From Streptomyces nodosus (GTDB taxonomy: Bacteria > Actinomycetota > Actinomycetes > Streptomycetales > Streptomycetaceae), in NCBI RefSeq assembly GCF_008704995.1, contig NZ_CP023747.1, forward strand, positions 868,001 to 932,000: a stretch of DNA of 64,000 nt, written 5' to 3'. Numbering within the stretch: position 1 is the first letter of the stretch; each line of letters starts with the position of its first letter. Both the position numbers and the translations under genes were made by a program. This document shows, piece after piece, positions 1 to 6,978 of the stretch. Under the pieces are notes generated by a model. That model had not been told where the DNA came from. It worked only from the letters and a program-made list of their open reading frames with translations, and ran no database searches.

Positions 1-1515
1 TGCGGCGGCAGCCGGCTGCGGCCGGAGGCCCTGGCGGTGACGTTCGCGGGACGCACCGTCGCCGAGCTGGTGAAGCTGCCGCTGGCGGAGCTGGCCGGAC
101 TGCTCGTCGGCACCACGGAGACCGCGCGGGTGCTCACCGACGACCTCACCTCCCGTATCGCCCCGGTGGTCGAGCTCGGACTCGGCTATCTGAGCCTGGA
201 CCGCGCCGCCCCGACGCTGTCGGCGGGCGAGTTGCAGCGGCTGCGTCTCGCCACGCAGTTGCGTTCCGGGCTGTTCGGGGTGGTGTACGTCCTCGACGAG
301 CCGTCCGCGGGACTGCACCCGGCGGACACGGAGGCGCTGCTCACGGTGCTGGAGCGGCTGAAGGCCACCGGGAACTCGGTGTTCGTGGTGGAACACCAGC
401 TGGATGTGATGCGCGCCGCCGACTGGCTGGTGGACATCGGGCCCCGGGCGGGCGAGCACGGCGGCCGGGTGCTGCACAGCGGGCCGCCGGCGGAGCTGGC
501 GGGTGTCGAGGAGTCGGAGACGGCCCGTTTCCTCTTCGGCCGCTCCCCCGCCCCGGTGCGCGATGTCCGCACCCCGCGCGCCCGGTTGAAGGTCGGCCCG
601 GTCACCCGGCACAACCTGTGCGGAGTGACGGCCGAGATCCCGCTGGGCGTGCTGACGGCGGTCACCGGGGTCTCGGGCTCCGGGAAGTCGACGCTGATCG
701 GCGCGATCACGGAGGAACTGCCCGGTGTCGGCCGGCTGGTCACCGTCGACCAGAAGCCGATCGGCCGTACACCTCGCTCCAATCTGGCCACCTACACGGG
801 CCTGTTCGACGTCGTCCGGAAGGTGTTCGCGGCCGGCGATCAGGCCCGGGAGCGCGGCTACGGTGTCGGCCGGTTCTCCTTCAATGTGCCGGGCGGACGC
901 TGTGAGACCTGCCAGGGCGAGGGGTTCGTCAGCGTGGAGCTGCTGTTCCTGCCCAGCGCCTACGCCCCGTGCCCGGACTGCGGCGGGGCGCGCTACAACC
1001 CCGAGACCCTCGAAGTGGCCTACCGGGGGCGGAACATCGCCCAGGTGCTGGACCTCACGGTGGAGGCGGCGGCGGACTTCTTCTCGGACGTCCCGGCGGC
1101 CGTGCGCAGCCTCCGCGCACTGCTCGACGTGGGTCTCGGCTATCTGCGGCTCGGCCGGCCCGCCACAGAGCTCTCCGGCGGGGAGGCCCAGCGGATCAAG
1201 CTGGCCGGCGAACTCCAGCGTGGCCGGCGCGGCCACACCCTCTATGTCCTCGACGAGCCCACGACCGGGCTCCATCCGGCCGATGTGGAGGTGCTGATGC
1301 GCCAGTTGCAGGAGCTGGTGGACGGCGGCCACAGCGTGGTGGTGGTCGAGCACGACATGTCCGTCGTCGCGCACGCGGACTGGGTGATCGACCTGGGCCC
1401 GGGCGGCGGGGAAGCCGGCGGCCGCATCGTGGCGACGGGAACCCCCGCCGAGGTGTCCCGAGCGACCGACAGCGCGACGGCCCCCTACCTCGCCCGCGCA
1501 CTCCCGCACCGATAG
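1..1515 (+). CDS. UvrA-like excinuclease ATPase, 5' end cut off by the window
   Basis: The frame is open from base 1, so the true start lies upstream. The visible 504 residues begin inside the first ABC module (Cys-Gly-Gly then R-L-R-P-E-A-L, typical just after a UvrA zinc module). They contain LSAGELQRLRLA with LDEPSAGLHP (first ATPase), a Walker A GVSGSGKSTL near 668-697, a zinc motif C-x2-C at 901-912 paired with C-x2-C at 970-981, and LSGGEAQRIKLA with LDEPTTGLHP (second ATPase, 1168-1278). UvrA dimers scan DNA for bulky lesions. Whether this is housekeeping UvrA or one of the shorter UvrA paralogues lacking the UvrB-binding region (often linked to drug self-resistance in Streptomyces) cannot be settled, because that region would lie outside the window. 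Confidence 0.9.
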   Translation, partial: CGGSRLRPEALAVTFAGRTVAELVKLPLAELAGLLVGTTETARVLTDDLTSRIAPVVELGLGYLSLDRAAPTLSAGELQRLRLATQLRSGLFGVVYVLDEPSAGLHPADTEALLTVLERLKATGNSVFVVEHQLDVMRAADWLVDIGPRAGEHGGRVLHSGPPAELAGVEESETARFLFGRSPAPVRDVRTPRARLKVGPVTRHNLCGVTAEIPLGVLTAVTGVSGSGKSTLIGAITEELPGVGRLVTVDQKPIGRTPRSNLATYTGLFDVVRKVFAAGDQARERGYGVGRFSFNVPGGRCETCQGEGFVSVELLFLPSAYAPCPDCGGARYNPETLEVAYRGRNIAQVLDLTVEAAADFFSDVPAAVRSLRALLDVGLGYLRLGRPATELSGGEAQRIKLAGELQRGRRGHTLYVLDEPTTGLHPADVEVLMRQLQELVDGGHSVVVVEHDMSVVAHADWVIDLGPGGGEAGGRIVATGTPAEVSRATDSATAPYLARALPHR

Positions 1516-1580
1516 GACCTGTCGCACGGGCTCCTCGGCGGCCGGTCCGGTGACGCGGTGAGGTTCGGGCGCGAGCGGAA

Positions 1581-1617
1581 AGGCCCTGCGGAGGGCGCTG
1601 AACCCTCCGCAGGGCCT
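1581..1617. terminator. Bidirectional terminator hairpin
   Basis: A perfect 15-bp GC-rich inverted repeat (arms 1581-1595 and 1603-1617, loop of 7) lies between the convergent UvrA-like and lamin-tail genes and can terminate both. No U-tract follows, which is usual in Streptomyces. Confidence 0.8.
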
Positions 1618-1717
1618 CGGACGGGTGGCGGCGCGTCCGTCGTGGAGGAGGGACGCCCCGCCGGCCCGGTGGCCGGACCACCGCACCGGGTCCGGCCACC
1701 GGCCCGCCGTCCGGTCG

Positions 1718-2194
1718 TCAGCGGTGGCCGCGGTAGCCCCGGCTGCCCCAGGAGATGCTGTCGACGAGACGGCCGCGGTCGTTGCGCAGGGTCGCGGAGT
1801 CGAAGCGGCTGTCCCACACTCCGCTGCGGCGGTCCTGGTAGACGTCGGTGGCGGTGTCGCGGCCGAACCCGGTGTGGACCCGCACGCTGGCGCGGCCCCT
1901 CAGGTGGTAGTGGTGGAACGTGTAGGTGTGGCCGTGCGCGTCCGACAGCGTCCACCCGCGCAGATTCACCTCACGGCGGCCGGAGTTGGTGAGTTCCACC
2001 CACTCCTTGTTCAGCGCGTGGTTGGAGCGGACACCATGGGCGCGGACGTCGGACCGCACATCGCTGATGCGCACCTCGGAAGAGGACCGCGGGTGCTGAG
2101 GGGCGGCGGACGCCGAGGGCATCACGGCCCCGGTCAGCGCGGTGGCGGCGAGGGCAACAGCGGCCAGACGGCCGGCAGTCGTGGAAACGGTCAC
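1718..2194 (-). CDS. Secreted lamin-tail-domain (LTD) protein
   Basis: 158 residues from a GTG start with an AGGGAGA ribosome site five bases upstream. The N-terminus is a Sec signal peptide (hydrophobic stretch, then P-S-A-S-A-A-P, cleavage probably after residue 31). The rest reads as a lamin tail domain: VRISDVRSD, EWVELTNSG near residues 65-73, NLRGWTLSD, HTYTFH, and a C-terminal strand DSISWG. LTDs are extracellular beta-sandwich modules in bacteria, often attached to nucleases or found alone; no catalytic domain is present here. Its role is unknown, perhaps cell-surface binding. It is monocistronic, with a long leader upstream. Confidence 0.8.
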   Translation of the reverse strand: MTVSTTAGRLAAVALAATALTGAVMPSASAAPQHPRSSSEVRISDVRSDVRAHGVRSNHALNKEWVELTNSGRREVNLRGWTLSDAHGHTYTFHHYHLRGRASVRVHTGFGRDTATDVYQDRRSGVWDSRFDSATLRNDRGRLVDSISWGSRGYRGHR

Positions 2195-2528
2195 AGGGTC
2201 TCCCTGCGTAGTGCGGGCACATGCGGCTCACGGCCAGAGGCCGTGACCGGCGTTGTGCGGGTGCTGGTGACGGCCGGCTGGCCGCCACCCACACCCTGGC
2301 ACCCTGAAACGGCAGTTATGACGATGAAAGGAGCGCTGTTACCGTTTACGCATATTTCCGTGACTGTCATGTGGATTGTTCATTCAGTCTGCATATGCGT
2401 CGAGTTGACGCCGGTCCGGGTGAAAAGCCCCGATGGATGCCTGGTCACGGCGCCCGGCCGTGGTGCGGCCCCGTCCCGGCGCGCCCGCGACCCTCACCCG
2501 AAAGTGAGTAACAGGCCGGGCGACGGCC
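2195..2528. other. 334-bp gene-free region upstream of the LTD gene
   Basis: This gap separates the start of the LTD gene from the 3' end of the lipid kinase gene. It holds an 8-bp perfect hairpin (2228-2235/2239-2246) that would lie in the LTD mRNA leader, and a stretch at about 2310-2400 that is clearly richer in A and T than its surroundings, containing the palindrome GCATATGC at about 2391-2398. The low-GC patch is the likely promoter zone for the LTD gene, but I could not assign -35 and -10 boxes with confidence. Confidence 0.5.
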
Positions 2529-3407
2529 TCAGCACACGACGGCGAGTGCTCCGGGCAGGACCCTGGCGGTGACCGGGAGAACGGCCTCGACCTCGCCGTC
2601 GGCGCCGTAGAAGACCTCCCGGTCGGCCTCGATGCGGATCTCCCTGCCGCGCAGGACGCACACCTCGGGCCGGTGGATGTGCGCACCCGACTTCAGCTCG
2701 TTCATCAGGGTGAAGAAGAGCAGGCGCGGCACATCACGGATCATCACCACCTCGAGCAGGCCGTCGTCGACGCGGGCGGCGGGGGCGATGACGCGCCCGG
2801 AGCCGTAATAGGCGGAGTTGGCGGCGACCACGGTGTAGCCGCGATGGGTGAGTTCCTCGCCGTCGACGGTGACCCGGTAGGTGGCCGGTCGCCAGCCGGC
2901 CACGGCGCGCAGTCCGCCCGCGTAGTAGGAGGCGGCGCCGGTGAGGAACCTGGCCCGGTTGGCGTGGCGGTTGGCGAGCGCGTCGACCCCCGCGTACACA
3001 CTGCCGAGCACCACGGTGCGGCCGTGGGCCGAGGCCACCTCGATGGTGTCGACCTGGCGCGGGCCGCCTCGGAGCAGGGTCCCGGCCAGCGCGGCCGGTT
3101 CGGTGGGCAGCTCCAGTGCCCGGGCGAAGTCGTTGCCGCGGCCGGCCGGGACGATGCCGAGGAGCGCACCGGTGCCGCTGAGCGCCCCGCCGATGCCGCC
3201 GACGATGCCGTCGCCACCGACGGCGAGGACGACCCGCCCACGCGCTCCGGCCCGCCGGGCGAGTTCCCGGGCATGGGCCAGGCTGTCGCTGTACTCGGTC
3301 TCCAGTTCCGCCCCGGCCTCCCGCAGCAGAGGGGCCACTCCGCTCAGCGCCGCCACCCCCGTGGACCCTCCGGCGGTGGGGTTGACGCTGGCGGTGAACT
3401 GTCGCAT
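2529..3407 (-). CDS. Diacylglycerol/lipid kinase family protein (YegS/DgkB type)
   Basis: 292 residues, the usual length for the bacterial soluble lipid kinase family. The start ATG has GGAGG seven bases upstream. The N-terminal half is a DAGK catalytic domain: SVNPTAGG near residue 8, the glycine-rich AVGGDGIVGG near 62-71 that binds ATP, and PAGRGNDFA near 86-94. The C-terminal half is the beta-rich substrate domain, ending with the FYGADGE-type motif typical of the family. These enzymes phosphorylate diacylglycerol or related lipids at the inner face of the membrane; the exact substrate cannot be read from sequence. The gene stands alone and is divergent from the aldo/keto reductase gene. 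Confidence 0.88.
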   Translation of the reverse strand: MRQFTASVNPTAGGSTGVAALSGVAPLLREAGAELETEYSDSLAHARELARRAGARGRVVLAVGGDGIVGGIGGALSGTGALLGIVPAGRGNDFARALELPTEPAALAGTLLRGGPRQVDTIEVASAHGRTVVLGSVYAGVDALANRHANRARFLTGAASYYAGGLRAVAGWRPATYRVTVDGEELTHRGYTVVAANSAYYGSGRVIAPAARVDDGLLEVVMIRDVPRLLFFTLMNELKSGAHIHRPEVCVLRGREIRIEADREVFYGADGEVEAVLPVTARVLPGALAVVC

Positions 3408-3615
3408 CGGGGCGCCTCCGGGGGCTTGGCGGGTCGTGGTCGCGACGGTGGTACGCGGGGCCGGCCGGCGGGCAGCGGAACCCGATTCAGAAGCGACACC
3501 ACTGAATGCGATGAAAAGGAACTGTTGGACTTCAGGATCACTTCGGAGCAGGGTGGGCGGGTGCCCTCGATCCCGAAGGGCGCCCCCTGTTCACTGCACC
3601 ACCGGAGACCATCCG

Positions 3616-4659
3616 ATGAACCACGTCGCGGACCCCGAACGCTACAACGGCACCATGCGCTACCGGCGCACCGGTCGCTCAGGGCTCGACCTCCCCCTTC
3701 TGTCCCTGGGCTACTGGCACAACTTCGGGGACGTCCAGCCGTTCGAGAGGCAGCGGGAGATCGCCCTGCGCGCCTTCGACCTCGGGATCACCCACCACGA
3801 CCTGGCGAACAACTACGGCCCGCCCTACGGCTCCGCGGAGATCAACTTCGGGCGTCTGATGAAGCAGGACCTGGCGCCGTACCGGGACGAGATGGTGATC
3901 TCCACCAAGGCCGGCTGGGACATGTGGCCCGGCCCCTACGGTCAGGGCGGCGGCTCCCGCAAGTACCTGCTCGCCTCGCTGGACCAGTCGCTGAAGCGTA
4001 TGGGCCTTGACTATGTGGACATCTTCTACTCCCATCGCCTCGACGCCACCACCCCGCTCGAGGAGACCATGGGGGCGCTCGACACCGCCGTCCGCCAGGG
4101 CAAGGCCCTCTATGTGGGCATCTCCTCCTACGACGCCGAACGGACCCGTCAGGCGGCGGCCGTCCTGCGGGAGCTGGGTACCCCGCTGCTCATCCATCAG
4201 CCGTCGTACAACATGCTCAACCGCTGGATCGAGGCGGACGGGCTGCTCGACACCGCCGAGGAGGAGGGCTTCGGGGTCATCGGCTTCACGGCGCTCGCCC
4301 AGGGGCTGCTGACCGGCCGCTATCTCCACGGCGTCCCCGAGGACTCGCGCGCCGCCCAGGGCTCCACCTTCGACACCGGATGGCTCTCGGACGACATGCT
4401 GCGCAGACTGCGCGCCCTCGACGACATCGCGGCCCGTCGCGGGCAGACCCTCGCCCAGATGGCTCTGGCCTGGGCGCTGCGGGACGAGCGGGTCACCTCG
4501 CTGGTCATCGGCGCGTCCCGCACCGAGCAACTGGAACAGAACGTCGCCGCGCTGGAGAACCTGGAGTTCAGCAGCGAGGAACTGGCCGAGATCGACAGCC
4601 ACGTCACCGAGGGCGGCGTCGACCTGTGGCAGGACGCCCGCCTCGGCAACCTTCGCTGA
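3616..4659 (+). CDS. Aldo/keto reductase, glyceraldehyde-3-phosphate reductase (YghZ/Gpr) type
   Basis: 347 residues. I chose the ATG at 3616 because GGAGA lies just upstream and the YRRTGRSGLDLP family start follows; the frame stays open far upstream but without family sequence. The catalytic tetrad is visible as Asp62 and Tyr67 (in DLANNYG), Lys98 (STKAG) and His140 (YSHRLD). The long WDMWPGPYGQGGGSRKYL insert after the lysine is characteristic of the YghZ/MgrA subgroup, which reduces L-glyceraldehyde 3-phosphate and methylglyoxal with NADPH. The C-terminal VIGASRTEQLEQN segment is the NADPH phosphate-binding loop. A cytosolic detoxification role is therefore likely. Monocistronic, ending at a shared hairpin. 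Confidence 0.9.
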   Translation: MNHVADPERYNGTMRYRRTGRSGLDLPLLSLGYWHNFGDVQPFERQREIALRAFDLGITHHDLANNYGPPYGSAEINFGRLMKQDLAPYRDEMVISTKAGWDMWPGPYGQGGGSRKYLLASLDQSLKRMGLDYVDIFYSHRLDATTPLEETMGALDTAVRQGKALYVGISSYDAERTRQAAAVLRELGTPLLIHQPSYNMLNRWIEADGLLDTAEEEGFGVIGFTALAQGLLTGRYLHGVPEDSRAAQGSTFDTGWLSDDMLRRLRALDDIAARRGQTLAQMALAWALRDERVTSLVIGASRTEQLEQNVAALENLEFSSEELAEIDSHVTEGGVDLWQDARLGNLR

Positions 4660-4673
4660 CGGTCCTCCGCGAT

Positions 4674-4712
4674 GCCCTGACCCGGGCCGGGATCGCCGTC
4701 CCGGGTCAGGGC
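4674..4712. terminator. Bidirectional terminator hairpin
   Basis: A perfect 13-bp inverted repeat (4674-4686 and 4700-4712, loop of 13) lies between the convergent aldo/keto reductase and MDMPI-domain genes. The right arm runs into the 18-bp tandem repeat that overlaps the neighbouring stop codon. Confidence 0.75.
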
Positions 4713-4739
4713 GCGGTGAACGGTCAGGGCGCGGTGAAC
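4704..4739. repeat. 18-bp perfect tandem duplication at a gene 3' end
   Basis: Two adjacent identical 18-bp units (4704-4721 and 4722-4739) cover the stop codon of the MDMPI-domain gene (4724-4726). Losing one unit would hardly change the protein, so this looks like a slippage duplication. Confidence 0.8.
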
Positions 4740-5557
4740 AGGGTCGGGAAGCGGGGCCCGAGCCAGGGCCTGCGGCCCCAGGCGACGACCCCGCCGCGGA
4801 GGACGGCCCCCCACCGGTCGCGCCGGCCCAGCGCCATCAGCAGAAAGGTGACCGGTTCGACGAGGAGGGTGCAGTCCGGGCGGTCCGGCGGCTCCGGTGT
4901 CACCTCGACCGCGCCGTCGGTGAAGGCGACACCGAACGCGGAACCACCGCGCAGACGGACGGTGTAGCGGGCCGTCAGCCCGGCGGCGGCGCCGGCATCG
5001 GCGACCCTCGGCATGGCCGCCCTCAGAAACGGCAGGCACAGGCCCACCCGCCCACGGTCGATCATGGAAGGGCGGCCCACCGCGCGGGCCAGGTCATGGC
5101 CGTGGCCCAGCATATGGGTGAGCAGATACGAGGCGAGCTGCGGCCGGTCCAACGGCCCGAGGGGCGTGAAGAGCGTCCGGTCCGCCTCCCCGTCCGCCAC
5201 GGCCCGGGCCTGCGCCTCCAGGAACCGCTCCGTCTGCTCCACGATCAGCGCCGCCAGCGGTTCCGCCCGGCGCTCCCCGAACGAGGCGAGCGCCCGCGCA
5301 TTGGCGGCGGCCAGGCTCTGCGGTGTGCCGTCCCCGTAGGGACGCTCCCGGCCGGCCGCGAGGTCCGCCATCAGCTCATTGGCCTGCGCCAGATGGGCCG
5401 CGGCCTCTCCCAGGGTCCACTCCGAGCCCGGCACGGGCACGGCCGTGTCCGACACCCCGTGCAACACCGCCGCGATGTCACCGGCGGTGCCGCGCAGTGA
5501 CTGCCCGAGCCCGTCGGGCAGTCCGTCCCCGGTCGCCCGTGGTGTTCCCGGCTCCAC
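4724..5557 (-). CDS. Mycothiol-dependent maleylpyruvate isomerase-like (DinB-fold) protein
   Basis: 277 residues from GTG at 5557, which has AGGAG five bases upstream; an upstream TTG at 5614 would add 19 Gly/Ala/Thr residues without a good ribosome site. The N-terminal half reads as an MDMPI_N/DinB four-helix domain: a conserved AAAHLAQAN helix and the LTHMLGHGHDLARAVGRP helix supply histidines for a divalent metal. The C-terminal roughly 100 residues (YTVRLRGG through VTFLLMALGR) resemble the SCP2-like accessory domain. Family members are mycothiol-dependent isomerases or transferases in actinomycetes. The substrate is unknown, and a metal site alone does not prove catalysis. Confidence 0.75.
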   Translation of the reverse strand: MEPGTPRATGDGLPDGLGQSLRGTAGDIAAVLHGVSDTAVPVPGSEWTLGEAAAHLAQANELMADLAAGRERPYGDGTPQSLAAANARALASFGERRAEPLAALIVEQTERFLEAQARAVADGEADRTLFTPLGPLDRPQLASYLLTHMLGHGHDLARAVGRPSMIDRGRVGLCLPFLRAAMPRVADAGAAAGLTARYTVRLRGGSAFGVAFTDGAVEVTPEPPDRPDCTLLVEPVTFLLMALGRRDRWGAVLRGGVVAWGRRPWLGPRFPTLFTAP

Positions 5558-5792
5558 GCCCGCTCCTCTCGCCGTGCCCGTCGCGCCCGTCGTGCGTGCG
5601 GCCCCGGTACCCAATCAGCCGCCGGGGCGCGCGACAAGGGTGCGCGCGCCCCGGCGGCACTCCCGGAGGAACGCATCCCCGCCCTCGGGCGGGGCCGGGT
5701 CGTACGGCCGGTGCCTCGACCGCCGCGGCGGCACCACCGCGGCCGCATTCCCGTGCTCGCGGGCCCGCTCTCAGCGGTGCAATGTGGAAGAT

Positions 5793-6965
5793 ATGCACTC
5801 CTGGCAACCACGCTTCAGGAAGCTCCTGCGGCCGTTGCGGTCGGGGCACACGATTCTGCTGATCGCGGTCGGGCTGGTCGTCGTGATCATGACGGCGGAC
5901 CTCCTGTCCCCGTCCGACATCGTCCTCGGCCCCCTGCTGGTGATCGCGCCCGCGCTCACCGCCTGGTTCGAGGGGCCCTGGACCACGGCGGGCGTCGGCG
6001 TCCTCGCGCTGGCCGCCGAGGCCGTCATCGGCTGGCATTCCGGCCTGCTGGCCACACGCGACATCGCGGTGCAGCTCATCGCCCTCACCCTTCTCATCCT
6101 GCTGATCGTCGTGATGTGCGTGGTGAGCGAGCGGCGCGGCCGCCAGCTGGCCCAGGTCCGGTCGGTCGCCGAGGCCGCTCAGCATGTGCTGCTGTGGCCG
6201 CTGCCGGCCCGCCTCGGCTCGCTGCACCTCGCCTCGCTCTATCTGGCCGCCGAGGACGAGGCCGAGATCGGCGGCGATCTGTACGCCGCGGCCCGGACCG
6301 AGGAAGGGGTCCGGGTGCTGATCGGCGACGTGCGGGGCAAGGGGCTGCCCGCCATCGGCGAGGCGGCCCTGGTGCTCGGCGCCTTCCGTGAAGCCGCGCA
6401 TCAGCATGTCACCCTGCCACCGCTGGCCGCCGCCCTGGAGCAGAGCGTCGCCCGCTATCTCACCGACTTCGAGCCCGACGAAGAGGCCGGAGAGCGGTTC
6501 GTCACCGCTCTTCTCCTGGAGATCCCCGACGACGAGCCGGTGGTCCGGATGACCAGTTGCGGTCATCTGGCGCCCCTGGTGCTCCATGCGGACCGGACCG
6601 TGACCCAGCCGGCCCTCACCCCCGCTCCCCCGCTCGGCGTCGGCATGACCGGCCCCGACGCCTACTCGGTCGATGTGGTGCCCTTCGACTCCGATGCCAC
6701 CCTGCTGCTCTACACCGACGGTGTCATCGAGGCGCGGGACCGGCACGGTGACTTCTATCCGTTCACGGAACGGACCGTCCAATGGGCCGACAGCACCCCC
6801 CGGACGCTGCTCCAGCACATCCAGCGCGATCTGCTGTCCCACACCGGCGGACGACTCGGGGACGATGTGGCCCTGATCGCGATCCAGCGCGTCCATACGC
6901 CCCGTCCCGGCATCCATCCTCAGGAGGCCTCCTCCTCGGCGGGCACCGCCACGGCCGAGGAGTGA
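5793..6965 (+). CDS. Membrane-anchored SpoIIE-type PP2C serine phosphatase
   Basis: 390 residues from ATG 5793 (GGAAG just upstream; GTG 5784 is a possible alternative). Four or so transmembrane helices fill residues 18-110, beginning LLIAVGLVVVIMTADLL. A SpoIIE/PP2C domain follows: EIGGDLYAAA and GDVRGKGLPA (metal-binding aspartates), SCGHLAPLV, LLLYTDGVIEARD and GDDVALIAI. Such phosphatases dephosphorylate anti-anti-sigma factors and so release sigma factors, or act in related partner-switching systems. It has no sensor or kinase module of its own. It is convergent with a larger SpoIIE-family gene, with only 13 bp between stop codons. Confidence 0.88.
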   Translation: MHSWQPRFRKLLRPLRSGHTILLIAVGLVVVIMTADLLSPSDIVLGPLLVIAPALTAWFEGPWTTAGVGVLALAAEAVIGWHSGLLATRDIAVQLIALTLLILLIVVMCVVSERRGRQLAQVRSVAEAAQHVLLWPLPARLGSLHLASLYLAAEDEAEIGGDLYAAARTEEGVRVLIGDVRGKGLPAIGEAALVLGAFREAAHQHVTLPPLAAALEQSVARYLTDFEPDEEAGERFVTALLLEIPDDEPVVRMTSCGHLAPLVLHADRTVTQPALTPAPPLGVGMTGPDAYSVDVVPFDSDATLLLYTDGVIEARDRHGDFYPFTERTVQWADSTPRTLLQHIQRDLLSHTGGRLGDDVALIAIQRVHTPRPGIHPQEASSSAGTATAEE

Positions 6966-6978
6966 CCGCGCGGGCTCC

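Noticed and set aside
2941..3615. N-terminal extension of the aldo/keto reductase
   Set aside because: Overlaps the lipid kinase gene antisense and lacks family similarity; ATG 3616 has a ribosome site.
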